A stretch of DNA of 64,000 bases from Halopseudomonas nanhaiensis (GTDB taxonomy: Bacteria; Pseudomonadota; Gammaproteobacteria; Pseudomonadales; Pseudomonadaceae), in assembly GCF_020025155.1 (NCBI RefSeq), contig NZ_CP073751.1:2356001-2420000 (forward strand), given 5' to 3'. The notes under the pieces are model-generated. The model was not told the DNA's origin and searched no databases. It saw only the letters and a list, made by a program, of their open reading frames with translations. Numbering within the stretch: the stretch's first letter is position 1; each line of letters begins with the position of its first letter. Of the stretch, positions 17,938 to 25,342 are shown piece by piece. The translations under genes were made by a program, and so were the position numbers.

Positions 17938-18035
17938 GGGGCGTGGCCGCAACCCGTCCGAAACGTCGCTCCGCCCCCTGAACTAACGCTTGGACCCTCT
18001 CTCCAACGGGGAAGACCAACCAAGGGGGAGACTCG

Positions 18036-18194
18036 ATGAGCGACAAAGAACAGTCAGACAAGAACGGTCTGCAGCGGCCGCAATCCGAAGAGCCTGATGT
18101 GACCATGGTGGACGCCGGCGAAGGTGGGCCCGGTGAAGACCCGGACTACGACGAAGCGGGCGACGGCGACGATGGTGTAGACGACCGCCACTGA
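18036..18194 (+). CDS. Small acidic protein, 52 residues
   Basis: This short gene has a strong GGGGGAG ribosome site eight bases before ATG 18036 and encodes 52 residues rich in Asp, Glu and Gly (ending DDGVDDRH). It has no signal peptide, Cys or hydrophobic segment and is predicted to be disordered. A perfect nine-pair hairpin starts ten bases after the stop, so the unit has the layout of a real gene with its own end. I do not recognise a family; similar short acidic proteins with unknown function exist in pseudomonads. It may be expressed from its own promoter or by read-through from the flavin reductase gene. Confidence 0.7.
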   Translation: MSDKEQSDKNGLQRPQSEEPDVTMVDAGEGGPGEDPDYDEAGDGDDGVDDRH

Positions 18195-18204
18195 TGCGCC
18201 CCGG

Positions 18205-18225
18205 CAGGACTCCCGCGGAGTCCTG
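18205..18225 (+). terminator. Hairpin after the small acidic protein gene
   Basis: CAGGACTCC (18205-18213) and GGAGTCCTG (18217-18225) form a perfect nine-pair stem with a CGC loop. The following CTCCTTC is only weakly T-rich. Its position just after the stop supports a transcription end. Confidence 0.65.
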
Positions 18226-18380
18226 CTCCTTCACCCTGCCCTGCGGCATTCGATTGCCACAGACAACCGGAAACTCTGAACCAGGCGTATACCGGCTTCG
18301 GACGGATGGAGCCGGTTATCTGCTCCCTTGTCTCGCACGGAAGCCATACTCAAGGGTATCTGTCTAGCGAGGAGAAACCC

Positions 18381-19034
18381 ATGTCGAACCAAGACCCAGA
18401 GTCCATCAGCAACACCGACATCCCGCCGGCACCATGGCACCTGAGCGGCTCGGCGTGCGCCTCCGTATGGCGCCTGCCGACAGCGCAGCTGCCCCCAGCA
18501 CCGGAAGGTGTGGACTATGCGGCGTTCGCGGGCAATTCACTGGTCATGGCCGTGTGGGCAGCCTATACCGGGGGCACCGCCATCTATGACGAACTGGCGA
18601 TTGTGGTGCCGGTGCGCGGCCAGGGGATGCTTGCCATGACCGGAACCGTGCCGTGCATCTGGGTGGATGATCCGATCAGCTGTGCAGGTGGTCGTTCGCT
18701 GTGGAACATTCCCAAACAGATGGCGGAATTCGAGACAGTCGGATCAGCCTATCGCGGTACGTTCTCCGGCGAGATGCAACTCGACGGGGCTCAGGTAGCC
18801 AGCCTTCGGTTCGAGCCGAAATTCGAGATCCCTGGACGTCCATCGTTAGGCGGGTTCGTTGTGCAGCCAGGCGCCCGCGCTCCGGTACGCACACGCTGTA
18901 GCGTGCGGGGCAAGACGCTGACCGGCAAGGCCGAATGGGACTTCGCACCAGCTGGCCCGCTGGGATTTCTTGCCGACCGCAAGCCCTTTGCGAACCTGCG
19001 CATCTGGGAGCTTCAGGCGTCGATTGGCATCTGA
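18381..19034 (+). CDS. Acetoacetate decarboxylase-like protein (ADC superfamily)
   Basis: The 217-residue protein matches the ADC fold family in IYDELAIVVPVRGQG, CIWVDDPISCAGGRSLWNIPKQMAEF and the C-terminal RKPFANLRIWELQ. Lys112 (in NIPKQM) lines up by inspection with the Schiff-base lysine of acetoacetate decarboxylase (FPKK), but the neighbouring second lysine is replaced by Gln. Superfamily members include true decarboxylases and aldolase-dehydratases, so the reaction is open. GAGGAGAAACCC precedes ATG 18381, giving a good ribosome site. It converges on the desaturase-like gene, with only four bases between the stop codons. It is shorter than acetoacetate decarboxylase (about 245), chiefly at the N-terminus. 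Confidence 0.78.
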   Translation: MSNQDPESISNTDIPPAPWHLSGSACASVWRLPTAQLPPAPEGVDYAAFAGNSLVMAVWAAYTGGTAIYDELAIVVPVRGQGMLAMTGTVPCIWVDDPISCAGGRSLWNIPKQMAEFETVGSAYRGTFSGEMQLDGAQVASLRFEPKFEIPGRPSLGGFVVQPGARAPVRTRCSVRGKTLTGKAEWDFAPAGPLGFLADRKPFANLRIWELQASIGI

Positions 19035-19038
19035 GGCG

Positions 19039-20442
19039 TCAGAGCCTTCTGCTCGTCAGCCGCATCAGGCCGCCAGGGGTTGGCACTGGCAGAGCCAGCT
19101 GCTGAGTCCGGCCGCGTGCGGTCAACACCGCTTCCGCGGCCAGCGCCGCCGAGCGCACCGCGCTTTCCATGCAGAACGGCAACCCGGTGTCGGTCCAGTC
19201 ACCTGCCAGATACAGACCCTGAACAGCCGTCGTGGCCGGGCGCAAACGCTCGATTCCCGGGCGTGCACAGGGAACGGACATGGGTATCCGATGCACGGCC
19301 GAACCGATCAGCTGCGCCCTGCGGACTTCCGGAGCAAAGTCGCTGATCTCGTTGATGGTTGCCTGGATCACCGCCTCATCGGACATTCCCTTTGCACGGT
19401 GGCTCCAGATGATATTGGTGGCAATCATGGAACCCGGGCCGGTACCCGTTTCACGAATATTGCTCAGATCGTAGAAGTCGGTGTTGAACTCCTTCGATGA
19501 CCACGGCCGCGCCCAGAAACGCGCGTCGGTCAACTTGCGATCGAACCACAGATAGCAGCTTATGTACGGGCTGGGCTCGAATTGCCTGGCCACCTGCACG
19601 AGCCTCTGCGACGCAGGAAGCAATGTCGGGATGGCTGTCGGAGGCACCGCGAGGATCACCTGATCAGCGTGCCTGCTACTGCCGTCTCCGAGTCTCACTC
19701 CGTCTGGTCTATCGGGGCTTCCGGAAACGCCGGTCACGCGCTGGTCGTAACGTACGCATCCGCCTGCGCGCTCGATCCGTTCGATAGCCTGAGGCACGTA
19801 CAGCTCACTCAAGCCGACTTTCGGGAAACCAAAGGTGACATCGTTGTGCCCCAGCGCCTGCCAGAAAATGCGCATCAGCGAGGCTGCAGAGCACTGCTCC
19901 ACAGGAAGATTCAGAAACGCCATCGACACAGACGCCCAGAACCAGTCGATAAACGGCTGACTCACGCCATTGGCGTGCAGGTGCGCAATGCCGGTGCGGT
20001 CATCCAGGTCGAGGATGTCCGAAGGGCTACTGCCCATGGTGCGCAAGGTGATGGGGATGTTACTCAGCAGCCTGCCGAGCGGCACGGTAGGCAACACCCG
20101 ACCGAGATTGTTCAGGTAGTGCAGTGGGGGCGGGAGCAGCGCCTGTTTGAAACGTATGGGCCGCCGATCATCGAGTACCGTGAGTAGATGGTCGGTTTGC
20201 CAGCATATCTGCTCGGCGCTGCCTAACCGTTCGAGCAGCGCAAGCATGTTCGGGTACTTGCTCAGCAGTACATGCGGGCCTATATCAACCGCATAGCCGG
20301 TGCCAGGATCTGACCAGCTGCGGGCGCGCCCGCCCGCGACGGAGCTCGATTCGAGCACCTCTACCCGCAGACCAGCGTCAGCAAGGAAGGCGCCACAACT
20401 CAGCCCGGCAAGACCTGCGCCAACGATCAGGACCTCCGGCAT
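19039..20442 (-). CDS. FAD-dependent oxidoreductase, phytoene desaturase / hydroxysqualene dehydroxylase (HpnE) type
   Basis: The 467-residue flavoprotein has an N-terminal dinucleotide-binding motif VGAGLAGLSCGAFLADAG (7-24) with VLESSSVAGGRARSW, and a C-terminal FAD-closing motif LYLAGDWTDTGLPFCMESAVRSAALAAEAV. This pairing is typical of phytoene desaturases, HpnE and related amine-oxidase-fold enzymes that act on isoprenoid substrates. No hopanoid or carotenoid synthesis gene lies in the window, so the substrate is unknown. I chose ATG 20442, where the conserved sequence starts, over 20490, which would overlap the CAP gene; neither has a strong ribosome site. It lies eight bases behind the CAP-protein gene and may be translated from the same message. 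Confidence 0.83.
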   Translation of the reverse strand: MPEVLIVGAGLAGLSCGAFLADAGLRVEVLESSSVAGGRARSWSDPGTGYAVDIGPHVLLSKYPNMLALLERLGSAEQICWQTDHLLTVLDDRRPIRFKQALLPPPLHYLNNLGRVLPTVPLGRLLSNIPITLRTMGSSPSDILDLDDRTGIAHLHANGVSQPFIDWFWASVSMAFLNLPVEQCSAASLMRIFWQALGHNDVTFGFPKVGLSELYVPQAIERIERAGGCVRYDQRVTGVSGSPDRPDGVRLGDGSSRHADQVILAVPPTAIPTLLPASQRLVQVARQFEPSPYISCYLWFDRKLTDARFWARPWSSKEFNTDFYDLSNIRETGTGPGSMIATNIIWSHRAKGMSDEAVIQATINEISDFAPEVRRAQLIGSAVHRIPMSVPCARPGIERLRPATTAVQGLYLAGDWTDTGLPFCMESAVRSAALAAEAVLTARGRTQQLALPVPTPGGLMRLTSRRL

Positions 20443-20449
20443 GCCTGTA

Positions 20450-21331
20450 TCAGCGTGGTCGGCCAAGAACTTGCGTCCAGTAGATGGCATTATCTGCGCG
20501 CTCCAGGGCGTAGGCAGCGCCCATTTCGGTATAGCCCGGCTTCATCAGATTGGCGCAATGCCCGGGGCTGAGAAGCCAGCCCTGGACCACCTGGCCCGGC
20601 GTGCTCTGACCAAAGCCAAGGTTCTCGCCAATCTGGCGGAAGTCATAGCCCTGCTCAACGGCACGGTCGCTGACCTGTTTGCCTTCGGGCGAGCCATGAG
20701 AAAAGTATCCCCGCTCAGCCATATCGCGACTGTGCGCCAGCGCCGCCTCTCCAAGCAGATCCGACCATTTCAGCGGTGCAGCAGCCTCGTACGACTGATC
20801 ACCGCACTGGCGCGCCTGCTGACGCACTCTGTTCACTTCTTCGAGCAAAGCCTTGCCCTCGGCTCGCCAGTCACCCATGTCGTCCGCAACCAGTGGCTGA
20901 GCCATCACCAGCTGCCACTGATTGCCGTTCCGGCTCACGCCGATATCGGAGAACGCAGAGTCAAGCATCAAGGCGCAATAGCGATCGCGTAGCGCGTCCA
21001 TGGCCGCCTCCGCATCGCGAGGTCCGGATAATTGCAGGGCCTGGACCCTGGCTGCCTGATAACCGGCTTCTCGCAAGACATTCTGCCAGCTGCTGCCGGG
21101 CTCAAGATTCACCTGTGCCAGTTGGTCATCGGGTGCCAGCGGTGCCGCACCATCACGCCGGGCACCATCGCAGGAAGCGCCGCTTTCACGATACTGGTTT
21201 ACCAGGTGAATCAGCTGTTCGGCATCACCGGCGGCGTTCTGCGCATGGGCGGGGCTGAAGGCCCCTGACGACAAGACTCCCACCAGCGCGGGGATCAAGG
21301 CGAACTTGGCGACATTAGAAGGATGGGACAT
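20450..21331 (-). CDS. Exported CAP-superfamily (SCP/PR1) protein with two CAP-like halves
   Basis: The 293-residue exported protein carries a signal peptide of about 30 residues (ending SPAHAQ). The C-terminal half (about 158-293) is a standard bacterial CAP domain: LKWSDLLGEAALAHSRDMAERGYFSHG, GENLGFGQ, VVQGWLLSPGHCANLMKPGYTEMG. The N-terminal half appears to be a degenerate copy: LIHLVNQYRESGASC mirrors LLEEVNRVRQQARQC, and RYCALMLDSAFSDIGVS mirrors GHCANLMKPGYTEMGAA. The first half lacks the HSRDM histidine segment. Functions of bacterial CAP proteins are mostly unknown. ATG 21331 has GAGGAAG upstream; a GTG seven codons earlier is also possible. Confidence 0.85.
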   Translation of the reverse strand: MSHPSNVAKFALIPALVGVLSSGAFSPAHAQNAAGDAEQLIHLVNQYRESGASCDGARRDGAAPLAPDDQLAQVNLEPGSSWQNVLREAGYQAARVQALQLSGPRDAEAAMDALRDRYCALMLDSAFSDIGVSRNGNQWQLVMAQPLVADDMGDWRAEGKALLEEVNRVRQQARQCGDQSYEAAAPLKWSDLLGEAALAHSRDMAERGYFSHGSPEGKQVSDRAVEQGYDFRQIGENLGFGQSTPGQVVQGWLLSPGHCANLMKPGYTEMGAAYALERADNAIYWTQVLGRPR

Positions 21332-21358
21332 ATGTGCAATCGTCTTCCTCACAACGCA

Positions 21359-21383
21359 ACAAGCCGGTGAATCACCGGCTTGT
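21359..21383 (-). terminator. Terminator of the CsbD-like gene
   Basis: ACAAGCCGGTG (21359-21369) pairs perfectly with CACCGGCTTGT (21373-21383) over 11 base pairs with a three-base loop. Read on the minus strand it lies 22 bases after the CsbD-like stop and is followed by a TTGCGTTG tail. Confidence 0.78.
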
Positions 21384-21404
21384 GCAGTAAAACAGGAAGG
21401 CGTG

Positions 21405-21599
21405 TCAGGCCTTGTCTACGCCCTGCTTGATCTTGTCCTTGGCCTCGCCCTTGGCACCTTGCAGCTTGCCTTCACCTTCCTGGGCCTTACCCTCGCCCTT
21501 CATGCTGTCATCGTCGGTCGCTTCGCCCACGCCCTGCTTGCCCTTACCGACGGTTTCATTGAACTTGCCTTTGAGCTTGTCTTCAGTGCTGTTGCCCAT
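21405..21599 (-). CDS. CsbD-family stress protein
   Basis: The 64-residue hydrophilic protein shows the CsbD pattern: DKLKGKFNETVGKGKQGVGEATDDDSMKGEGKAQEGEGKLQGAKGEAKDKIKQG, a run of Gly/Lys/Glu helix repeats with no Cys, Trp or Tyr. CsbD proteins are abundant general-stress proteins of unknown mechanism (sigma-B dependent in Bacillus; common as stress-induced small proteins in Proteobacteria). The ATG at 21599 is the only start, and a perfect 11-pair terminator follows the gene, so it is a single-gene unit. Its own promoter should lie in the 78 bases up to the DUF2789 stop. Confidence 0.92.
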   Translation of the reverse strand: MGNSTEDKLKGKFNETVGKGKQGVGEATDDDSMKGEGKAQEGEGKLQGAKGEAKDKIKQGVDKA

Positions 21600-21677
21600 A
21601 ACGTTCTCCAGCCTAGTGTGTACATATCAGTGGACGGACGGCTAAGAGGGTAGTTCCCCTCAGGCGCCGAATGACTG

Positions 21678-21923
21678 TTATTCGCTGATGTTCTCGTGCA
21701 GGCGCACGTTGAGTTCGTCCACGATCGGTTCCCAGTCGGCGTCGTCCATCAACGATTCACGCAGGAACGCAGCCTGCCCTTCGCTCCAGAAAGGCGCCTC
21801 CGTCACCTTCACCTCGTCCGGCAGGGGCCGGTGTTCGGCGATGAAGTTGTCGATGCTTGCTTCGTCCGAGTCCAGTCCGAGCTGCTCGAACAGCGTTGCC
21901 ATATCTTTGTTCTGCGTATCCAT
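21678..21923 (-). CDS. DUF2789-domain protein
   Basis: The 81-residue cytoplasmic protein matches DUF2789 along its length: TLFEQLGLDSDEASIDNFIAEHRPLPDEV, then APFWSEGQAAFLRESLMDDADWEPIVDELN. The family is common in Pseudomonas and other gamma-proteobacteria and has no known function. Its compact, acidic, helical character is the only further information. ATG 21923 (MDTQNK) was chosen because it starts the conserved region; the frame runs on to 21974 without resemblance. It is transcribed leftwards, upstream of the CsbD-like gene. Confidence 0.88.
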   Translation of the reverse strand: MDTQNKDMATLFEQLGLDSDEASIDNFIAEHRPLPDEVKVTEAPFWSEGQAAFLRESLMDDADWEPIVDELNVRLHENISE

Positions 21924-22249
21924 GGGGCCTCCAGTTATTGAACCGCGATATCTCATAGAGAACCTTTGCGCCACGCCGGTTCCATTTGATCGCCTGCTCG
22001 ATTCACAGGTGTCGATTCAGGCAGGTGCGCCAACTGATGGCACAGTTGCACCATTGGAGTACCGCCTTGCACTGTTCAAGCGCAGCGGTGGCCGCGACCG
22101 CGGCTAGATGGGGCCCGATGGGCAGCCTTCAACGTCAGCAAGGCATTGAATCGAATGGCTTTTACGAAAGTGGCAAGCAATATGCTTAGCACTCCATGCC
22201 AACAGTTTTGTTTTGCAATCGAATCACATTAGACATGGGGTACTACAGA

Positions 22250-22966
22250 ATGATGAAAAAAATCGCAGCCGTTGTAGCCGCAGCCAGCAGCATCGGCTTC
22301 GCAAGCCTGGCACATGCCGAAGCCTTTGATACCGCGGTGGGCGAAGTGGACGTGAGCATGACCGCCACCCTGGCCACCGATTACATCTGGCGCGGCCAGT
22401 CGCAGACAGACGGGGCCGGCGCGGTACAGGGCAGTCTGGACATCGCGCATGAAAGCGGATTGTACATCGGTGCCTGGGCGTCCAATGTGGACGGGGAGGA
22501 TTTCGGTGGCTCGAGCGTTGAGTTCGATTACTACACAGGTTTCGGCAGCTCAATCACCGACGACATCAGCTACGATCTGCAATGGGCTACTTACACCTAT
22601 CCCGGCAACAGCAGCATCGACGTACAGGAAGTGATCGGCAGTCTTGGACTGTATGGTTTCACTGTCGGCGCGAAGTACGCTTACGATCCGTCCAGCCAAC
22701 TGTACACGTTCATCGACTACGGCTTCGACCTGCCCTACGGGCTGGGCCTCGGACTGCACTACGGCGTGAGCGATACCAAGGATCCGCTGGATGGTGTCGG
22801 CGGCGACGAGAAATATTCCGACTGGGCGGTGTCCATCGGCAAGACTGTTCTCGGACTTGATCTGGCCCTGATGTACAGCGACACCGATCTGGGCGACGAC
22901 TGCGCATACAGCGACAGCGACTCGTGCGACTCGGCCTTGACGTTCTCCGCCTCAAAGTCGTTCTAA
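22250..22966 (+). CDS. TorF-family putative porin (TIGR02001)
   Basis: The 238-residue outer membrane protein has a Sec signal (MMKKIAAVVAAASSIGFASLAHAEA, cleavage after about 24) and alternating amphipathic beta strands. The family start motif TLATDYIWRGQSQT is present, followed by repeated D-Y-x-W/Y strand patterns and a C-terminal Phe (ASKSF) typical of outer membrane barrels. TIGR02001/TorF members are considered porins or receptors of unknown substrate. ATG 22250 (MMKK) gives the signal peptide; ATG 22235 is an alternative. The gene stands alone and ends in a strong terminator with a T-run. Confidence 0.86.
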   Translation: MMKKIAAVVAAASSIGFASLAHAEAFDTAVGEVDVSMTATLATDYIWRGQSQTDGAGAVQGSLDIAHESGLYIGAWASNVDGEDFGGSSVEFDYYTGFGSSITDDISYDLQWATYTYPGNSSIDVQEVIGSLGLYGFTVGAKYAYDPSSQLYTFIDYGFDLPYGLGLGLHYGVSDTKDPLDGVGGDEKYSDWAVSIGKTVLGLDLALMYSDTDLGDDCAYSDSDSCDSALTFSASKSF

Positions 22967-23002
22967 GTCGATTGCTTCTCGTTTGACCGATTGACTGCAT
23001 TG

Positions 23003-23033
23003 ACGCCGGCTTCCCTTGGAACCGGCGTTTTTT
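23003..23033 (+). terminator. Rho-independent terminator of the porin gene
   Basis: ACGCCGG-C-TTCC and GGAA-CCGGCGT pair over 11 positions with one bulged C, and six T residues follow (23028-23033). It overlaps the stop codon of the convergent small membrane protein. Confidence 0.88.
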
Positions 23034-23262
23034 ATGCAGCTACAGCGGAGCGAGCCTGCGCACGTCGGCGGATGGACAGATCGACACGCATGCAAATGGC
23101 GGCCAGAAACAGGAAGCCGATGCCGAGATGGCCGCGCGTGACCTCGGTCCCGAACAGGCCACTCAAGCCCCCGGCGATCTCGTCCGGATACGCCGCAAGC
23201 AGCCCGCCCAACGGCACCATGATAAATAGAAAGCAGAAACCAAGCGTGCGCAGCAGACTCAC
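23032..23262 (-). CDS. Small membrane protein, 76 residues
   Basis: The product has a first hydrophobic helix (about 4-24, LRTLGFCFLFIMVPLGGLLAA) and a second one (about 44-60, HLGIGFLFLAAICMRV), followed by an Arg/Ala-rich tail likely on the cytoplasmic side. I recognise no family. The start codon is GTG at 23262; a clear GAGGAGG lies seven bases upstream, which decides it. The stop lies inside the T-run of the convergent porin terminator. No operon partner on this strand within 70 bases; dcd ends upstream. Confidence 0.65.
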   Translation of the reverse strand: MSLLRTLGFCFLFIMVPLGGLLAAYPDEIAGGLSGLFGTEVTRGHLGIGFLFLAAICMRVDLSIRRRAQARSAVAA

Positions 23263-23338
23263 GGGCGCCTCCTCGAAGGAATTTGAGTCAGCATGAGCAA
23301 CCTGCGCAGCGAGGTGTATTAGACGATGGTGGTAGACC

Positions 23339-23905
23339 TCAAGCGCGCGGTAGCGTCACGCCCCGCTGGCCCTGGTACTTGCCGCCGCGATCCCGATAGG
23401 AGGTTTCACACGCCTCGTCCGACTCGAAGAAGAGCATCTGCGCGACGCCTTCGTTGGCGTAGATTTTCGCAGGCAGCGTCGTGGTATTCGAAAATTCCAG
23501 TGTCACGTGCCCTTCCCATTCAGGCTCGAGCGGTGTGACATTGACGATGATGCCGCAGCGAGCGTAGGTGCTCTTGCCCAGGCAAATGGTCAACACGTTG
23601 CGCGGGATACGGAAATACTCGACCGTACGCGCCAGTGCGAAAGAATTCGGCGGGATGATGCACACATCGCTTTTGATATCGACGAAGCTCTTTTCATCGA
23701 AGAACTTCGGATCGACCGTTGCCGAGTGGATGTTGGTGAACACCTTGAATTCATCGGCACAACGGACGTCGTAGCCGTAACTCGACACACCATAGGAGAT
23801 CACCCGGCTGCCTTCCGCGCCGCGTACCTGGCGCTCGACGAAGGGTTCGATCATCCCCTGCTCTTCGGACATGCGACGGATCCAGCGGTCGGACTTGATG
23901 CTCAT
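23339..23905 (-). CDS. dcd: dCTP deaminase
   Basis: The 188-residue enzyme, the exact family length, deaminates dCTP to dUTP and thereby supplies the dUMP for thymidylate synthesis. Conserved pieces are [12 protein letters not shown] at the N-terminus, [23 protein letters not shown] (about 43-65), [32 protein letters not shown] (about 109-140) with the catalytic Glu, and the C-terminal [13 protein letters not shown] that closes over the nucleotide. ATG 23905 is chosen over an upstream extension to 23926. It follows apbC on the same strand, with 79 bases between them. Confidence 0.97.
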   Translation of the reverse strand: MSIKSDRWIRRMSEEQGMIEPFVERQVRGAEGSRVISYGVSSYGYDVRCADEFKVFTNIHSATVDPKFFDEKSFVDIKSDVCIIPPNSFALARTVEYFRIPRNVLTICLGKSTYARCGIIVNVTPLEPEWEGHVTLEFSNTTTLPAKIYANEGVAQMLFFESDEACETSYRDRGGKYQGQRGVTLPRA

Positions 23906-23984
23906 GGTGATTCCTGGACTGATCAAAAAAGAGCGAGCATGTTAGCCGTTTATCGCAAGCGACAAAAGCCTGACAAGCTGCTCG

Positions 23985-25079
23985 TCAGTCGTCACTGATG
24001 CTGATATTCGGCACGCCACGGCCCTCCTTCGCTCGCGTGGCGATCCGCGCGCCCACATGCCTGGCCATGTCCTGATAGATCATGCTGATCTGACACTCGG
24101 GTTCCGCGACCACGGTTGGCCGTCCGGCATCGGCCTGCTCCCGAATCATCATCGACAACGGCATCGAGGCCAGCAGATCCACACCATACTGCTCGGCCAG
24201 CCGCACGCCCCCGCCTTCGCCAAACAAATGCTCGGAATGACCACAATTGGAGCAGATGTGAACAGCCATGTTCTCGACGACACCGAGCACCGGAATATTC
24301 ACCTTGCCGAACATTTCAATGCCGCGGCGGGCATCCAGCAGCGCCAGATCCTGCGGCGTGGTGACGATCACCGCGCCAGTGACCGGTACCTTTTGCGCGA
24401 GTGTCAGCTGGATGTCGCCTGTGCCCGGGGGCATGTCGACCACCAGATAATCCAGGTCGTCCCATTCCGTCTGCGTCAGTAGCTGCATCAGGGCCCCGGA
24501 AACCATAGGCCCGCGCCAGACCATCGGTGTACTGTCGTCCGCCAGGAAGGCCATCGACATCACTTGCACCCCATGCGCTCTGGGCGCGAGGAATGTCTTG
24601 CCGCCGCGCACCTCAGGCCGCGTCCCGTCTGCAAGCCCGAGCATCAACCCCATGCTGGGGCCATAGATATCGGCGTCCAGGACGCCAACCCGGGCGCCCT
24701 CTCGAGCCAGAGCCAACGCCAGATTGACAGCAGTAGTCGACTTGCCTACGCCACCCTTGCCGGACGCCACCGCTATGATGTTCTTGACGTTGTGCAAGCC
24801 AGGCAGCGACCCCTGTGCGGGTGCAGCATCGACCTGCCAACCGACGGTCACTCGCGCCGACTCGACGCCTTCGACGTTCTCCATTGCCACCTGGAGCATC
24901 TGCTCGACGCCACTGGTCAAGCCGTCCGCCGCGTAGCCAAGCACAACCTCGACGCGCACCGTGCCGCCGTCAATATCGAGCGAGCGAACGCAACCGCTGG
25001 TCAACAGATCCGAGCCCGTATAGGGATCGCGATATTGGGCCAGCGCAGATTCGATGGCAGTACGGCTTGGCTGAGTCAT
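23985..25079 (-). CDS. apbC: Iron-sulfur cluster carrier ApbC/Mrp (P-loop ATPase)
   Basis: The 364-residue ATPase of the Mrp/NBP35 family binds and transfers Fe-S clusters in the cytoplasm. The N-terminal MIP18-like domain (about 1-85) is followed by the P-loop VASGKGGVGKSTTAVNLA (about 106-123), the Switch-type VLDADIYGPSMG and VDMPPGTGDIQLTLAQ. The cluster-binding CSNCG (C-x2-C) follows LGVVENMAVHI. ATG 25079 (MTQPSRTAIESAL) fits the family length; the frame runs to 25208 without resemblance. The gene precedes dcd. Its 5' side, up to selC on the other strand, contains three hairpins listed separately. Confidence 0.95.
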   Translation of the reverse strand: MTQPSRTAIESALAQYRDPYTGSDLLTSGCVRSLDIDGGTVRVEVVLGYAADGLTSGVEQMLQVAMENVEGVESARVTVGWQVDAAPAQGSLPGLHNVKNIIAVASGKGGVGKSTTAVNLALALAREGARVGVLDADIYGPSMGLMLGLADGTRPEVRGGKTFLAPRAHGVQVMSMAFLADDSTPMVWRGPMVSGALMQLLTQTEWDDLDYLVVDMPPGTGDIQLTLAQKVPVTGAVIVTTPQDLALLDARRGIEMFGKVNIPVLGVVENMAVHICSNCGHSEHLFGEGGGVRLAEQYGVDLLASMPLSMMIREQADAGRPTVVAEPECQISMIYQDMARHVGARIATRAKEGRGVPNISISDD

Positions 25080-25122
25080 AGGGCATCCGGGTATATATAT
25101 AAGAAGCGATAATGCTAACGAG

Positions 25123-25149
25123 AGAACCCGCTTGGGAAAAGCGGGTTCT
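25123..25149. repeat. Perfect 11-pair hairpin between apbC and selC
   Basis: AGAACCCGCTT (25123-25133) and AAGCGGGTTCT (25139-25149) flank a GGGAA loop. No T-run follows on either strand, so a standard terminator is doubtful. Two weaker hairpins follow at 25160-25191 and 25198-25215. Confidence 0.6.
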
Positions 25150-25238
25150 GGACAGACACCGGCTGCAGTGATCAAGTAGCATCCGCAGCCGTTATGAACC
25201 GGCTCCAAGACCGGTCCTGTGTGTTAGCCTTGGCACAC

Positions 25239-25333
25239 GGAAGGGCATCGTCCCCGGTGGGGCGCCCGGACTTCAAACCCGGTGAGATGCGCCAGGCGCG
25301 TCTGGTAGGTTCGACTCCTATTCCCTTCCGCCA
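25239..25333 (+). tRNA. selC: tRNA-Sec (selenocysteine, anticodon UCA)
   Basis: The 95-base gene including the encoded CCA closely matches selC of E. coli. The acceptor arm pairs GGAAGGG with CCCTTCC, the anticodon loop is CTTCAAA with TCA, the extra arm is long (an eight-pair stem AGATGCGC / GCGCGTCT) and the T arm is TAGG-TTCGACT-CCTA. These features, above all the large extra arm and UCA anticodon, are specific to selenocysteine tRNA. The usual eighth acceptor pair appears as C/U and the last anticodon-stem pair as A/C, which is unusual. selA, selB and selD are not in the window. No selenoprotein gene was found in the window; SelO and both methionine sulfoxide reductases use Cys. Confidence 0.95.
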
Positions 25334-25342
25334 GTTTCGGCA

